Assembly: GCA_009667805.1 (NCBI GenBank)
Contig: CM019066.1
Location: forward strand, 8,184,001 to 8,248,000
Source: Leptobrachium leishanense
Taxonomy: Eukaryota > Chordata > Amphibia > Anura > Megophryidae
Length of the DNA stretch: 64,000 nt
Direction of reading: 5' to 3'
The position numbers and the translations under genes were made by a program. Position 1 is the first letter of the stretch. Each line of letters opens with the position of its first letter. This document shows positions 44,556-56,063 of the stretch, in pieces. The notes under the pieces were generated by a model. The model worked only from the letters and a program-made list of their open reading frames with translations. It made no database searches and was not told the origin of the DNA.

Positions 44556-45305
44556 GGAGTTATTCAATAGGAGCCGAACTTGCCACCGAATTGCACTGAA
44601 CTGTAAATTTTGTTGCAATTTCGTGGCAATTCAGCTGTTAAGAAAGTTGGCAATTCACCTCTAATCGCCCAATTCGGTGACCTTCGGCGGCAGTCAAATT
44701 GTCCCATAGAGAAGTAATGGTTAATCTATTCAGAGACACTGAACTGCACCGAAATGCCAGTGAAATGCCCTGATTTTCGGTGCTTCAGTTCGACAGGTTT
44801 AATCAGATGAATCCCATAGGGTTCAATGGAAAAAAAATTACAGTTTTTATTATTTTTTTATTCAACCGTTTATTTTTTCCATTTGCAGTGAAACAAGACT
44901 TTTTAGTTATTTATTTTTTAGAACTTTGTAAGCATTTTTCTGGATTATTCTGCAAAATTTTAGATTCCCATTTTCTTTATTCTGTAACAGACCTTCTTCT
45001 TATTTTTTTATAGGAGCTTTTTTGTTATTTTTAAAAGGTGTTTTAAACAATGAAAATGCATGGAAATAATAATTATTATCATTTTGTAAAATAATTTATA
45101 AAATAATAATAATTATTTCCATGCATTTTTATTGTTTTAAACACCTTTTAAAAATCTTGTTTTTTTTTCTCCCAGTTCGGCGGCTGATGGGCTTTTTTCG
45201 GCAGGGTTCGGTGGCGTTTGGCGGAGCGTCGGCAGAGTTTGTCGGACTATTTGCTGGGTCAACGTACTGAACTCGCCGAAGTGCGCGAATGAGAGAGCAC
45301 TGAAC
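44556..45305 (+). mobile_element. GGGTTATTCAGAG family, diverged copy
   Basis: Begins GAGTTATTCAATAGGAGCCG. It shares AATCCCATAGGGTTCAATG and GTAACAGACCTTCTTCTTAT, and ends near GAGAGAGCACTGAACAACC. It holds an added hairpin at 45022-45157. Confidence 0.7.
45022..45157. repeat. AT-rich hairpin, about 55-bp arms
   Basis: TTTTTAAAAGGTGTTTTAAA...AATGCATGGAAATAATAATT is mirrored by AATTATTTCCATGCATTTTT...TTTAAACACCTTTTAAAAA around a short AT-rich loop. Probably a small palindromic insertion. Confidence 0.85.
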
Positions 45306-45595
45306 AACCATTTATGCTAAGCTTGCCAAAGGGTCTTTCCTGAAATGTTGCTGTGCTGTAGTGTTGTGTAACAAACCTGCGTGGAAAAGGAGGTTGAGTG
45401 CCCCGTCCAGTTCTTCTTTCAGTCTAGTGTTGTGCTTGGTGTGACCAAATTTCCATATTTTTCCATATATGAAATTTAAAAAAGAACACTTTGTGCGCAC
45501 TCTAAACTTCTATTGCTGTTTATATAAAGTGAAGTAATTCCATCACATCCACAGCTTCAGGACCATTTGCTTCACGTTATAGACCGAGACTCTAA

Positions 45596-46024
45596 GGCTG
45601 AGGTCAGATCAGATGAACGCAGTGTGAACGCGCGTGCAGCCGCACTTTATCACGGCCGTAGTAGCAGCAAATGACGGCCAATGATGGGCAATATACAAAG
45701 TATGGCCGCACGAAAGTTCGGCCGGGCAACGCAAGCGGCAAACAAACGCATTTTTTCAAGAACGTGAAACCGCTAGTACTGACGTACAGAGTGCGCTGCG
45801 TTCGCTAGCGGCGTGTGTGCGTGATTAGGAGACGTCAGACGCTGCTAATGTCTGTCCAACATAATGTCCAGAGGCAAAAAGTGTTTTATCGATGATCCGT
45901 ACAAAATCACAGACGAAAATGCGCATCGTATGACGCTATCGCGTATTCCGTGAAAAAATAAGGCCATTCGTTCAACGCACTTTTTCACGGACGACGCGAA
46001 AAATGCGTTTGTCTGACCCTAGCC
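45596..46024. mobile_element. Harbinger-type MITE, subfamily 1
   Basis: GGCTGAGGTCAGATCAGATG to CTGACCCTAGCC, TAA on both sides. Confidence 0.9.
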
Positions 46025-46029
46025 TAAAA

Positions 46030-46880
46030 GGGTTATTCAAAGAGAATCGAAAAGTCACCGCAAGTTCGGTGACTTTTCATTCTCTTCAATTCGGTGCGAT
46101 TTGGCGATCCCATTTCGGCGACCCTACGGTGTATTCAGCAAGCACCACAGGGCCGCCGTAATGCAGGGAAAAGCCGCTGCAAACCCGACGAACACTCACC
46201 ACAAAACCAGGGCGAACGCACACCGAAACCGGCAAAAACATCTGGATTAACCCCGCCGAACACGCCAGAGAAACCCGAGCAGCCGCCGGAAAAAGCCGAC
46301 ACTGCGGAAAAATGGAGTGAAAAAAAAACAGTATGCTTGAGGCTAGGGTCAGACGAGCATGCTTTCTACGGACTATGCGCCCGTGCAGTACGGGCGCACT
46401 TTTTGATGGAAGACGCAATAGTGGCCATACAGTCCATTTTGTGACTGATGTTATTTTTGACGGATGTAGGAGGAAAAATAAATTAAAATGAAAAAACATT
46501 TTGTTCGTCAAAAATGCTGGACGTATAAATGCAGCCCATCTGACCACGTTCCATCACTCACACACAAAGCTATGCGGACTTTGCGGACGTGGCGCACTCC
46601 GCAGGTCCGTCCTAGCGGTTCGACGTTCTTGCTAACCTGCGTCCATTTGCCGCGCCCGTAGTGTGTACGCACTTCCGTGCGGACGTACTTTGTGTGTTGG
46701 CCTTCATTGGTCATGATCATCTGCTACCAAGGACGTACTAAAGTTCGGCTAGACGGACGTTAACACTGCGTTTGTCTGACCCCAGCCTGAATGTTTGAAA
46801 AGTAAAACGCTGTTTGCAAAGAAACTACATAACGAAAATGTCTGAAATTTACATATAAGATCCAATGAATGATAAATCAG
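46030..46880 (-). mobile_element. GGGTTATTCAGAG family, minus copy, with nested MITE
   Basis: It begins with the family's right end (GGGTTATTCAAAGAGAATCG, CACCGCAAGTTCGGTGAC), is interrupted by a Harbinger MITE at 46341-46787, then continues (AATGTCTGAAATTTACATAT) and stops at the LINE at 46881. Confidence 0.8.
46341..46787. mobile_element. Harbinger-type MITE, subfamily 2, nested
   Basis: GGCTAGGGTCAGACGAGCAT to CTGACCCCAGCC, flanked by TGA on both sides (46338-46340, 46788-46790), a small departure from TWA. Confidence 0.9.
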
Positions 46881-48537
46881 TGCGCCAGCAATTGCAAAAC
46901 CTGTCGCAACCCTAATCAATGAATCACTGGCGACTGGATACATACCCAAACTCTGGAAGACTGCGAGAGTGGTACCTATCCATAAAAGTGGAGATAATAC
47001 TTTGGTATCCAACTACCGCCCGATATCACTGCTCCCTGTAATGTCAAAAATTCAGGAAAAATGCATCTACACTCAATTACTTGAATATTATCAGTATCAG
47101 AACTATTTAACCCCAGATCAAACAGGCTTTCGTCCAAATGATTCAACTACAACCGCCCTTTTAAAAGTTTGTAATGATATCCAAGCGGGCATGGAACAAG
47201 GAAATCTAACTGGAGCCATCTTCCTTGATTTTGCCAAAGCCTTTGACACAGTAGACCATGGCATCCTATTGCAAAAACTTAAAAACTCTGGTATTGGTGA
47301 TCGCACGCTAACCTGGTTTCAATCATAAGTATCTGGTCACAATATGTGTCCATTTCTGGCAGCTCCTCCCTCCCCCTCCCAGTCAAATACGCTGTACCCC
47401 AAGGCTCGATACTCAGCCCCCTGCTATTCACGATATTCATAAATGATCTGCCCAATGTCTGCAAAGCCTCAACTGTACACATGTATGCAGACGACACCGT
47501 AATCTATACCAGCAAACCAAATCTCCCACAGTTGGAGGCCGTGCTGCAAGAACAATTCACAGAGGTAGAAAAGTGGATCAAAGATAACAATTTTTTTTCT
47601 AAATGCTGACAAAACTGTAACGATGCTCTTTGGAACAGCACCAAAACTACACAAATTGCAAACACCCCATCTATGTGTCAGAACAAGATCAAATGACACG
47701 CTGACTACAGTCCCTTCTCTCAAATATCTAGGTATGTGGTTAGACCCAAATCTATGTGGTTGGCCCCCACATCGAAAAACTCTCATCTAAAATTTACCCC
47801 AAACTAGGTGCCCTGTACAGAAACAAATCCTGCCTGAGACCCGCAGTAAGAAAGCAGATTGTACAACAAATGCTTATGCCAGCCATTGAATACGGAGATG
47901 TAGTGTATGCAGCAGCCCCTCAAACACACCTCCAGAAACTTACTACATTGTATAACTTATTCTGCCACTTTGTGCTACAATGTAACTACATGACCCACCA
48001 TTGTGACATGTTAAAAGAACTAAACTGGCCGTCGCTGGAATCTAGACGCACCCTTCACCTTTCCAACCTGGTGTTTAAGAGCTTTTCTGGGAAGCTGCCA
48101 CCCTACCTGAATAGACTTCTTCCCCCGGCAGTTCCCTCATCCTATAACCTCCGATCCAGGACCTGCACCTTACTTGCAATACCACAATACAAAAAGAAAG
48201 TGTCTCGATCCTCATTTTCCTACAGAGCACCACAAATATGGAATAACCTCCCAGACGCCATCAAATCTTCCCCCAGTCTAAAGACCCTTAAGAATTCCCT
48301 ATTAACATACCTCAATACGGAATGCACCTGTAAACATGTGACACAATGACTTTATTTCCTACATATTTATTTTTCTGTTAATCTGTATATTTGTTTTTGT
48401 GTTAAGATCTTGCATTTTCTTACTTTGTATTTCTGTAACAATTCAATGTTCTTGAACCCAGGACATACTTGAAAACAAGAGAAATCTCAATGTATCCTTC
48501 CTGGTAAAATCCTTTATAAATAAATAAATAAATAAAC
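46881..48537 (+). pseudogene. L2/CR1-type LINE, RT domain to 3' tail
   Basis: The 5'-truncated copy enters at the thumb side of the endonuclease-RT linker. RT motifs in order: VVPIHKSGD and NYRPISLLPVMSKI (about 46970-47050), GAIFLDFAKAFDTVDH (47210-47260), AVPQGSILSPLLFTIFINDL (47395-47455) and HMYADDTVIY, the YADD active site (47481). The C-terminal domain follows (LPAIEYGDVVYAA-like, NLVFKSF, IWNNLPDAIKSSPSLKTLK) and stops at 48349. Frame breaks occur near 47325, 47605 and 47745. The 3' UTR ends with CTCAATGTATCCTTCCTGGT and an AAAT repeat. In an intact element this enzyme performs target-primed reverse transcription. Clade assignment between L2 and CR1 is tentative. Confidence 0.92.
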
Positions 48538-48539
48538 AC

Positions 48540-49286
48540 TGCACGCTGTACTAAAACTGCAAAATGTTCATTGTCCTGTAGATGGTGCTGTTCTATAATG
48601 TTTTAGCTCATGAATGTATTCAGTACTTCTAGTTGATGCAATATTGTTATTTGTAAACATGAATCCCTCCCCCACCCTTTGGAGAAAACCTTGTACTTTG
48701 GATACAATTATCAAGAATGTTTCAGAAAAAAATAATATACTATACTTAAGGAAAAACAAACAAGTTATTTTTTGTTATAAATTCATTTTTTTTTAAATAA
48801 ATAAATAATTGTGAGTGCAACAAATAAACATGCATTCACAACAGACACGTATAAAAATAAATCATTTGGGCTAGGTTAATTCAGTTCAGTCTCTGAAATT
48901 TAGTGATTTTTTTCCCATATTTTTCTATATTTGCTAATGGAAATATCCATATTTAGTGATTCAATTTGAATTTATTGGTAAGTAAATTTTTTGAAAAAAT
49001 ATCAAGTGCTGAAAAGGGTTGATCAATGGGTTTTCGGGCAGGGAAACAGAATAAATCAGTTGAAACCTTGATTTTAACATTGGATTTTCATATAGGCACA
49101 CTTAGCAGCCATAATTAACATGATGCTGGCCGAAAATATACTTTTCCGGGTGTTTTATCGGTCAGCTGTTTTTCTGGAACATCTTAATTTTTTGATTTTC
49201 AGTTGAGGCTGGATGTGGTCACCCAGTAATTCTGCCATATTGGGACAGGAGGGAAGGGGGGACATTACTCACATCTGGGCCACTTT
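48540..49286. other. No gene seen
   Basis: AT-rich sequence without repeats I recognise or convincing frames. Confidence 0.4.
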
Positions 49287-49287
49287 A

Positions 49288-49697
49288 GGCTAGGGTCAGA
49301 CTAACGCAGTATCAACGTGCGTTTAGCAGCACTAAATCACGGCCGTGCTAGCAGCAAATGACGTCCAATGCCGGGCAGCATACGAAGAACGGCCGCGCAA
49401 CGCAAGTGGCAAACGAACGCATTTTTTCGAGAACGTGAAACCGCTAGTACTGACGTACAGAGTGTGCTGCGTCCGCTAGCGGCGTGTGTGCGTGATTAGG
49501 AGACGTCAGACGCTGCTAATGTCCGGCCAACATAACGTCCAGACGCAAAGAGTGTTTTATTGATGATCCGTACAAAATCACGGACGAAAATGCGCATCAT
49601 ATGACCGCTATCACGTATTCCGTGAAAAAATGCGTCCATTCGTTCGAACGCACTTTTTCACGGACAACGCAAAAAATGCGTTAGTCTGACCCTAGCC
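49288..49697. mobile_element. Harbinger-type MITE, subfamily 1
   Basis: GGCTAGGGTCAGACTAACGC to CTGACCCTAGCC; TTA precedes and TAA follows. Confidence 0.9.
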
Positions 49698-49744
49698 TAA
49701 GAAAGCTAAAATGTTCAGGATGAGTGGAGTGTGCCTTTAACTAA

Positions 49745-49975
49745 ACCCCAGTGGCGAAATGGGTCCTGGCATTTCACCACTGGAGGGGGCCCAGGCAGTA
49801 ATGGCTCTTTTATTAGGCAGCGGCCATGTTATTTTTTTAGGCCCGACCCACGGCCGAACAATCTTGTGAGCCTGCGAACAGGTCCTGGCATTCCACCACT
49901 GGAGGGGGTGCCCTGGTAGTAATGGCTCTTTTATTAGGCGGCGGCGGTGGCTGTGTTATTTTTTAAATCCGACCA
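49745..49975. repeat. Two-unit direct repeat
   Basis: GGTCCTGGCATTTCACCACT...AGTAATGGCTCTTTTATTAG occurs twice about 120 bp apart, each followed by a GGCGGC-type block and TGTTATTTTTT. Confidence 0.85.
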
Positions 49976-50099
49976 CCGTCCGGAGAATCCAAGACCGCCC
50001 CCTCTGATTTCAGAGAGGGAGCGTGGGATGGCCGGCGGCCCCCTTGTGATGATATCAGAGAGGGCGTGCTGGACATTTGTCGCTATGCCTGCCCTGGTA

Positions 50100-50515
50100 T
50101 CCGGCTGCACCAAGGTCTGATATCTGGGGTATACATGTATCTGGTGGTCTGATGTCTGGGTATACATTATCTAGGGTCTGATATCTGAGGGTGTGGTAAT
50201 TGGGTATATATGTATCTGAGCGTCTGATGTCTGGGTATACATGTATCTGGAGATCTGATGTCTGGGTATACATGAATCTGGGGTCTGGGTCTGATATCTG
50301 AGTATACATGTATCTGTGGTCTGATATCTGAGGTCTGATGTCTGGGTATACATGTATCTGGGGTCTGATATCTGGGGGGTAGTATTTGGGTATACATTTA
50401 TCTGAGGGTCTGATGTCTGGGTATACAGTATATGTATCTGGGGGTCTGATGTCTGGGTATACATGAATCTGGGGTCTGGGTCTGATGTCTGGGTATACAT
50501 GTATCTGGGGTCCAT
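50100..50515. repeat. CTGATGTCTGGGTATACATG minisatellite
   Basis: About 14 units of roughly 25-37 bp built from CTGATGTCTGGGTATACATG and TATCTGGGGT. Minus-strand frames reading YTQTSDPRFMYTQ-type repeats are artefacts. Confidence 0.92.
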
Positions 50516-50799
50516 GTGGAGGGTGGGCCTTGAATATGCGGGGCTAACTGGTACACCCCACTGACTTCAATTTCACGCCTTGGCCCCTCCCCGCAAATTT
50601 GAGTAAGTTTGTTTGTGTATGTACAGTCTATATTTTTTTAAATCTAAATATTAATCTCATTTAAATTGTCATATTTGTGTTGCCATACGGATCTTGTATG
50701 TATAAATTGCCTTGATTTATGGATTTTTCTATATATTTTGCAGGCCATCAGTGCGACCTGCCCAGTGACCAAGACCTATCCTGAATCTAACACTGTTAA

Positions 50800-51333
50800 C
50801 CATTAAAATAAGTTGAAATAATTAATATAAATGGAATACAATTTTTTTTATATTGCAGAAAAACAATATAAAAATGTGGATCTTTATTTGTTGATTTTTT
50901 TTAGGATCTATTAGGCATTTTTCTGGGGGTTTTTAAAGCGTTTTTTCTTTTCTCTGTAACAGACCTTTTTATTATCATTCATAGGATCTTTTAGGTAAAT
51001 TTTAGGCATTTTCATACAGTATTTTTTTTGCAAACAGGGTTTAAATTTTGACACTTTCAAACTTTTCTTTTTCCTTTTTACCCCGTTCGTCAGCTTGTCG
51101 ACTTTTTCCGGCGGCTGGTCTGCGCTCTGATTGCAGCTTGTTGGCTTTTTCTGACGTATTCGGCGTGTTTTTTGTGGCAGTTCCAGCGGGTTTTCGGCAG
51201 GTGTTACAGCAGGTGTTCCCTGCACTTTGGGGACCCTGCAGTGAATGCTGAATTCACCGAAGGGTGGGAACTTTGATTCCCCGAAGTGCAGGAAAGTGCA
51301 GGGAACGACATTTCAGTGCTCTCTGAATAAGGC
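50800..51333 (+). mobile_element. GGGTTATTCAGAG family, 3' part
   Basis: TTTTTTAGGATCTATTAGGC onward follows the 4319 copy, including the GC-rich end (TTTCCGGCGGCTGGTCTGCG), and finishes GTGCTCTCTGAATAAGGCCC. Confidence 0.75.
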
Positions 51334-51369
51334 CCCTGATGTGGTGTATGTGCATATATGTATTTACAC

Positions 51370-51412
51370 AGTATATATATATATATATATATATACATAC
51401 ACACACACACAG
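51370..51412. repeat. TA and CA microsatellite
   Basis: About 12 TA units followed by about 7 CA units. Confidence 0.95.
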
Positions 51413-51914
51413 CAGTATTGTCTGGATGGCATCACTCTGCTCTTCTCATGCTTAAATATAAAACAACTGGTAAAAGTGGGTAATATATTCTGCATCTCCA
51501 CAAGGAGATGTAAAAAAGTGGCAATCTGTAAATGTTGGTGCCATCAAACTGTGGAACAACTGATAGGTGCACCATGGTTTCTCATAGTCATTAGCTTGAA
51601 GTCTGGCCAGCAGGACTGCAATCAAAATGCATTTTCCCATTTTCAAACACTACAAAGAACATCAGTTTGTTATTTACTTTAATAAAAAAAAATCACCTCC
51701 TTGATTTCCTTTTAATGGGACAATCAGACAGACGGACACACTCCATTTACTGCGTTTCAGCCATCAAGGCAATGTAAAGAGATATGTGATGGATGTCCTC
51801 CATGATGTGTAAGAAAGCGTAAGGCAAGATGGGATGCTCAACTCTGCTTTTAAATCTCTCTCTATTGTCACCAGAGCAGCAAGAATATGATGTCATAATA
51901 AGAAATAAGCATTT
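51413..51914. other. No gene recognised
   Basis: A plus-strand frame of 145 codons overlaps the microsatellite and has no recognisable domain. It is not supported as a gene. Confidence 0.35.
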
Positions 51915-52506
51915 AAAGGGACACTACCACTCACATAAGCTGTAACTAGATTACCTGTGCACTACAAACGACAGCACATTATAAAACACATGCTACTCTT
52001 TATTTTTCTTTGAAGTAATTACTTGTAAAAAGGAAAAATAAAATTCTTTTTTTAGATCTCTTATTTCCATTTTGGGGATTTTTCCCATGATGCAACATTA
52101 ACCAAAATCTTAGGGAAAATGTAATTTTACAGCTGTGGTATAGGATAAAACAGTAGTGAAGAGCCAGTGTAATGGTGTTTAGGAAGGTTTGGACAAGGCT
52201 TCAGAGGATCTATTGTGTTTGTGCTACCTGAGATAATAGATGGCAGCTGAATGAGATAAAGCATGGAGCTTAAAAGACCCATATAATGCATCCTCTGATC
52301 ATTGCCAATAGTGAGGAGCAAGTGATGTAAAGATACGGGGGGGGCAGTTTACAACACAAAATATCACACAATGGATGCACCCAGTGACACTTATAGAGTA
52401 AAATATTTTCTTAACTAAACATGAGAAAAACAAATCACATGTAAGATATCAGCAGCATAAAATAAACACAATAAGGACATTTCATTTTTGGGGGTAGCGG
52501 CCCTTT
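51915..52506 (-). mobile_element. AAAGGG MITE, most complete copy
   Basis: The ends AAAGGGACACTACCACTCAC and GGTAGCGGCCCTTT form an imperfect TIR. It matches 27656-28345 in reverse. It has a run of seven G's at 52339, opposite the C runs of the sister copies. Confidence 0.82.
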
Positions 52507-52509
52507 AAT

Positions 52510-53027
52510 TATTCTGAATGTCTCTGAATGTTTATAATCTACTTCTGTTTAGCAACACGTATTTCTTTTGTTTTCATATATTTTGTAAAGCAGTATTTGC
52601 TGGTATGTCCATTTAAAGAGCTGTAACCCTTCCCACTTCCCCTTGTGTTCCTGTGCTGCTCACCATAGTCTCCAGACAGGGGTCAATTCCAACATAAAGT
52701 GTGGGAACTCACCAGTATTTCTATCTACTCTCTACCCCAAGTAATCATTCCCTAACATCTCGATATTCGCTCAAATATAAAAGTGCTATTGGTTGTAAAA
52801 CTAAAGCCAGGCCAGGTTTGATGGAAGAATTATGATAATTAGCAAAAGTATTATATATATTTATTCTGACTTAAAATATAGAACCTAAACCTAAAAAATA
52901 AAGCTTTTCAGTGTGTCTGCCAAATAGGAATTCCATCCTCTCTGCAAAAATACTGGAGGAACTACGTTCCTGCTCAACTCGTTCCCTGCCTACAGGTCAG
53001 ATTTTTCTCCATGCCTTCTGTTTTTTC
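52510..53027. other. No gene seen
   Basis: Unremarkable sequence. It includes the left copy of the target site for the hAT MITE at 53036. Confidence 0.4.
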
Positions 53028-53035
53028 CCCATTAC

Positions 53036-54007
53036 TAGGCTTGTGCACCGATTTTTTTTCGGTTCGATTCGGTTCGGTTCGTTCGGATTTTGTAAATTTT
53101 CGTTTCGACTCGTCTTGGCCGATTTCCGTTTCGGTTCGTTTTTTGTATCGACTTTTTTTTTTCGTGATTTCGGAAATTTTCGTGTTTTTCGGAACGTCTA
53201 TTCTCCTCGTTTCAAAGTGTCTATTCGTTTTGACGTAAACTAATGGTTTTTCGGATACGATAATGATACGATACGATAATTCTACCGATACGATAATTCT
53301 GCCATTGAGATTTCTCATGTTTTACAAGAAGGATACATTGAGATTTCTCATGTTTTACAAGAAGGATACATTGAGATTTCTCTGGTTTCCCGGGAAGGAT
53401 ACATTGAGATTTCTCATGTTTTACAAGAAGGATACATTGAGATTTCTCTGGTTTCCCGGGAAGGATACATTGAGATTTCTCATGTTTTACAAGAAGGATA
53501 CATTAAGATTTCTCTGGTTTCCCGGGAAGGATACATTGAGATTTCTCATTTTTTACAAGAAGGATACATTGAGATTTCTCATTTTTTACAAGAAGGATAC
53601 ATTGAGATTTCTCTGGTTTCCCGGGAAGGATACATTGAGATTTCTCTGGTTTTACAAGACGGATACATTGAGATTTCGCATGTTTTCCAGGAAGGATACA
53701 TTGAGATGGGAAAGATACAAAATTTAATTACAGAATCAGCGTTATAAATACGATGTCCGAAATTACTGAAATGGAACCGAAATCAGGAATGGAGCCGAAA
53801 TCACAAAAGAAACGAAAATTTATTTCGATTTTACACATTTCTAGTCCATTCGAAAATTCCGAGAAGTTTTAGTTTCGGCTCGAAAATTTGTTCGGATCTG
53901 CCGTTTTCGGATCCGAAAATTTTAGGAAAATCGGCTTAATCCGAATGCACGAATCGGGAAATTTCATGAAAATTCCAAAATTTCGAAACCCGAAATGCAC
54001 ATCCCTA
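53036..54007 (+). mobile_element. hAT MITE with LINE-tail minisatellite
   Basis: TAGGCTTGTGCACCG to GCACATCCCTA, with an exact 8-bp duplication CCCATTAC (53028-53035, 54008-54015). The outer parts match the 41330 and 62560 copies, but the middle holds a 33-bp minisatellite (separate entry) bordered by ATACGATAAT motifs. Confidence 0.93.
53290..53710 (+). repeat. 33-bp minisatellite related to LINE 3' tail
   Basis: Units read ATTGAGATTTCTC followed by either ATGTTTTACAAGAAGGATAC or TGGTTTCCCGGGAAGGATAC, about 13 units, partly alternating. The unit is the reverse complement of the LINE 3' end at 48480-48512 (AGAAATCTCAATGTATCC, TTCCTGGTAAAA). The 33-bp period keeps a 154-codon frame open by chance. 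Confidence 0.93.
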
Positions 54008-54491
54008 CCCATTACTAACCACTAGAGCATGAAGGACATGTGTGGAGCATCCTTACGTTTCACTCCCATGCGTGGAGGACACTCTCAGCCTCAGCGTGCC
54101 ACTTTCAGACGGCCAACCTATACCACCAGGCCCTATGGCAGCACCTTTGTTCTCCCTTGCTGCTGCGGTTCTTTCCACAGGTGTGCTCAACCTGTATCTG
54201 TATCAGGTTGAGCCCCTGCCAGCAGCAGTACCAGACATATACTGATGCTACAGCACTTGGGATGAACCCATGCCTCCTACTGGGAACCTATCATCTAAGG
54301 GAAAGCCATACATACTGTATATATCTACTATGGCAGAAGGTACGATATCAGGGATCTCACTGAAGGTGCTTATGCCCTGATTTTAATCCAGGTTTCTACC
54401 CTCTCTGGAAACAGCAATTTCCAGTGTTCTAGACTAATATTTCTCAGCAGTCTTGAACATTTCCTATCCCACACGAAAAACAGTCTCTATA

Positions 54492-54752
54492 GGGGTTATT
54501 CAAATAGAGCCGAATTTTCCACTGAATTGCACCGGACAGTGAATTTTGCCGTACGGTGCAATTTCGTGGCAATTCAGCTGTTCATAAGTCTAGCAAATAT
54601 TGGCGAATATCCAGCGAAATAGAGTGCAGTTTGGTGGCATTGTAATTTTCCATAGAGAAGTGATTGTTAATCTATTCAGAGAACGCCAAACAGCAGAGAA
54701 ATATCAGTGAAATGCCCTGAATTTCGGTGGTTTCATTTGGCAGGTTTAGGCT
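54492..54752 (+). mobile_element. GGGTTATTCAGAG family, 5' part
   Basis: GGGGTTATTCAAATAGAGCC through TTTCATTTGGCAGGTTTA, then sequence of another kind begins (GGCTGGCTATCCACTGGCAC). A minus-strand piece resembling the same family (ACATTGAATCCTATGTG, TTCTCTATGGGGCAATG) appears at about 55300-55356. Confidence 0.7.
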
Positions 54753-55140
54753 GGCTATCCACTGGCACCGTAGTCGGGCGACCGACTTGGTCTCCCGACT
54801 ACGGACAACGCCATCGACTGATCAGACTCATCCACTGGAAACGCCTGTGGACGACCCAGATCGGCCAATGGACAGGCCGGCCAACATAAAATCCCCCCAA
54901 AATTCTGCTGCTTGGAAAAAAAATCCTGCTCTAGCACCACTGCAGGGAGTATAAAATAACTGTCTCTACAGCTGAAACGCAGTTTCAGCACCAAGGAGAG
55001 CCCCTTCAAGCGCAGCCGAAGCAGGGGGAAAAAAATGAAGGTTCGCCGGAGGTTGCAAGTAACCTCCTGTCCCTGGTGCTGAAATAGGTTTCAGCACCAG
55101 GGACAAAAACACTGAAGGCAGTCGGCTTGCAGAGAAAACA
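54753..55140. repeat. Inverted-repeat tract, unknown element
   Basis: GTAGTCGGGCGACCGACTTGG is followed by a mirrored CCCGACTAC. CTGAAACGCAGTTTCAGCACC and its mirror recur at 54972-55105. No coding content. Confidence 0.55.
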
Positions 55141-55963
55141 AGATGCGTTTGAGAGAAAAAAAGCCTGGTCTTTTTAAAAAAAAAAAAAATCAGAACCTAA
55201 AGTTTTGCCTAAAAAATCCAGAAATTTCAATAAATAAATATACTTTTTTGTTGCGGATTAAAAAAATAAACGTTTGAATAAAACAAGGATAAAAAATAAA
55301 ATATTTTTTACATTGAATCCTATGTGTGATTGAATCATTCTCTATGGGGCAATGAAGACGGCAGATCCGAACAAATTTTCGAGCCGAAACGAAAACTTTT
55401 CGGAATTTTTGAATGGACTAGAAATGCGTAACATCGAAATTCATTTTCATTCCATTCGTGATTTCGGCTCCATTTCTGATTTCGGTTCCATTTCAGTAAT
55501 TTCGGACATCGTATTTATATCACAATACAAGGTAAGGGTACAGCGCACTCAAGATTTTTGGGTAAATACCACATACTACTATAACAAGAATTTAAGTGTA
55601 TCTTCATCTCCACATATCATATATGGGAATAGCCAAGCCAAATCCACTGGGCTTTATCCAAGCTTTAGTGGGTTGGATTTCTTCTGGTATTCACAGGAGC
55701 CAGATAGATATCTGTTTTCCCAATCTCTTGCATAAGTGGGTGAGAGAAAACAACAGATGCAAATCGAGCCTAGTGTAATACTGCAAAAAACTGGCCTTAA
55801 TATGCAGAAATTTGCCAATTTTGTACTCACTCGTGGTGGAGCCTCCAGGCTCTTGGAGTATTCGCCTATGAGTTATTTAGGGAAAAACTCAAAAAACCCT
55901 CTCCACAATGATACAGGAACAGCAGGATGGATTAAAAAAGGATTTTATTAAAACAATGTTAAA

Positions 55964-56005
55964 CCAGGACGCGTTTCGTCAGTGTGAACCGACTTCATCA
56001 GCTAC
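55964..56005 (-). ncRNA. Hammerhead ribozyme motif, minus strand
   Basis: On the minus strand: CTGATGA (56001-55995), stem II GTCGGT/ACTGAC with loop TCAC (one G-U pair), GAAA, a very short stem III ACGCGT, then GTC and CTGG. Stem I is weakened because the upstream bases read GTAG instead of CCAG. All core residues are present. Activity is uncertain. Confidence 0.7.
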
Positions 56006-56021
56006 AGTTATATGTATTGTT

Positions 56022-56063
56022 CCAGCTGATGAAGTCGGTTCACACCGACGAAACGCGTCCTGG
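56022..56063 (+). ncRNA. Hammerhead ribozyme motif, plus strand
   Basis: The order is stem I CCAG (56022-56025), core CTGATGA (56026-56032), stem II GTCGGT (56034-56039), loop TCAC, ACCGAC (56044-56049), core GAAA (56050-56053), short stem III around CGCG, cleavage triplet GTC (56057-56059), and stem I partner CTGG (56060-56063). All conserved hammerhead core bases are present, and stem II is six perfect pairs. The expected cut is after C56059. Short stem III is usual in metazoan retroelement hammerheads. Confidence 0.82.

Noticed and set aside
50055..50515. Minus-strand frames with YTQTSDP-type repeats
   Set aside because: Artefact of the CTGATGTCTGGGTATACATG minisatellite.
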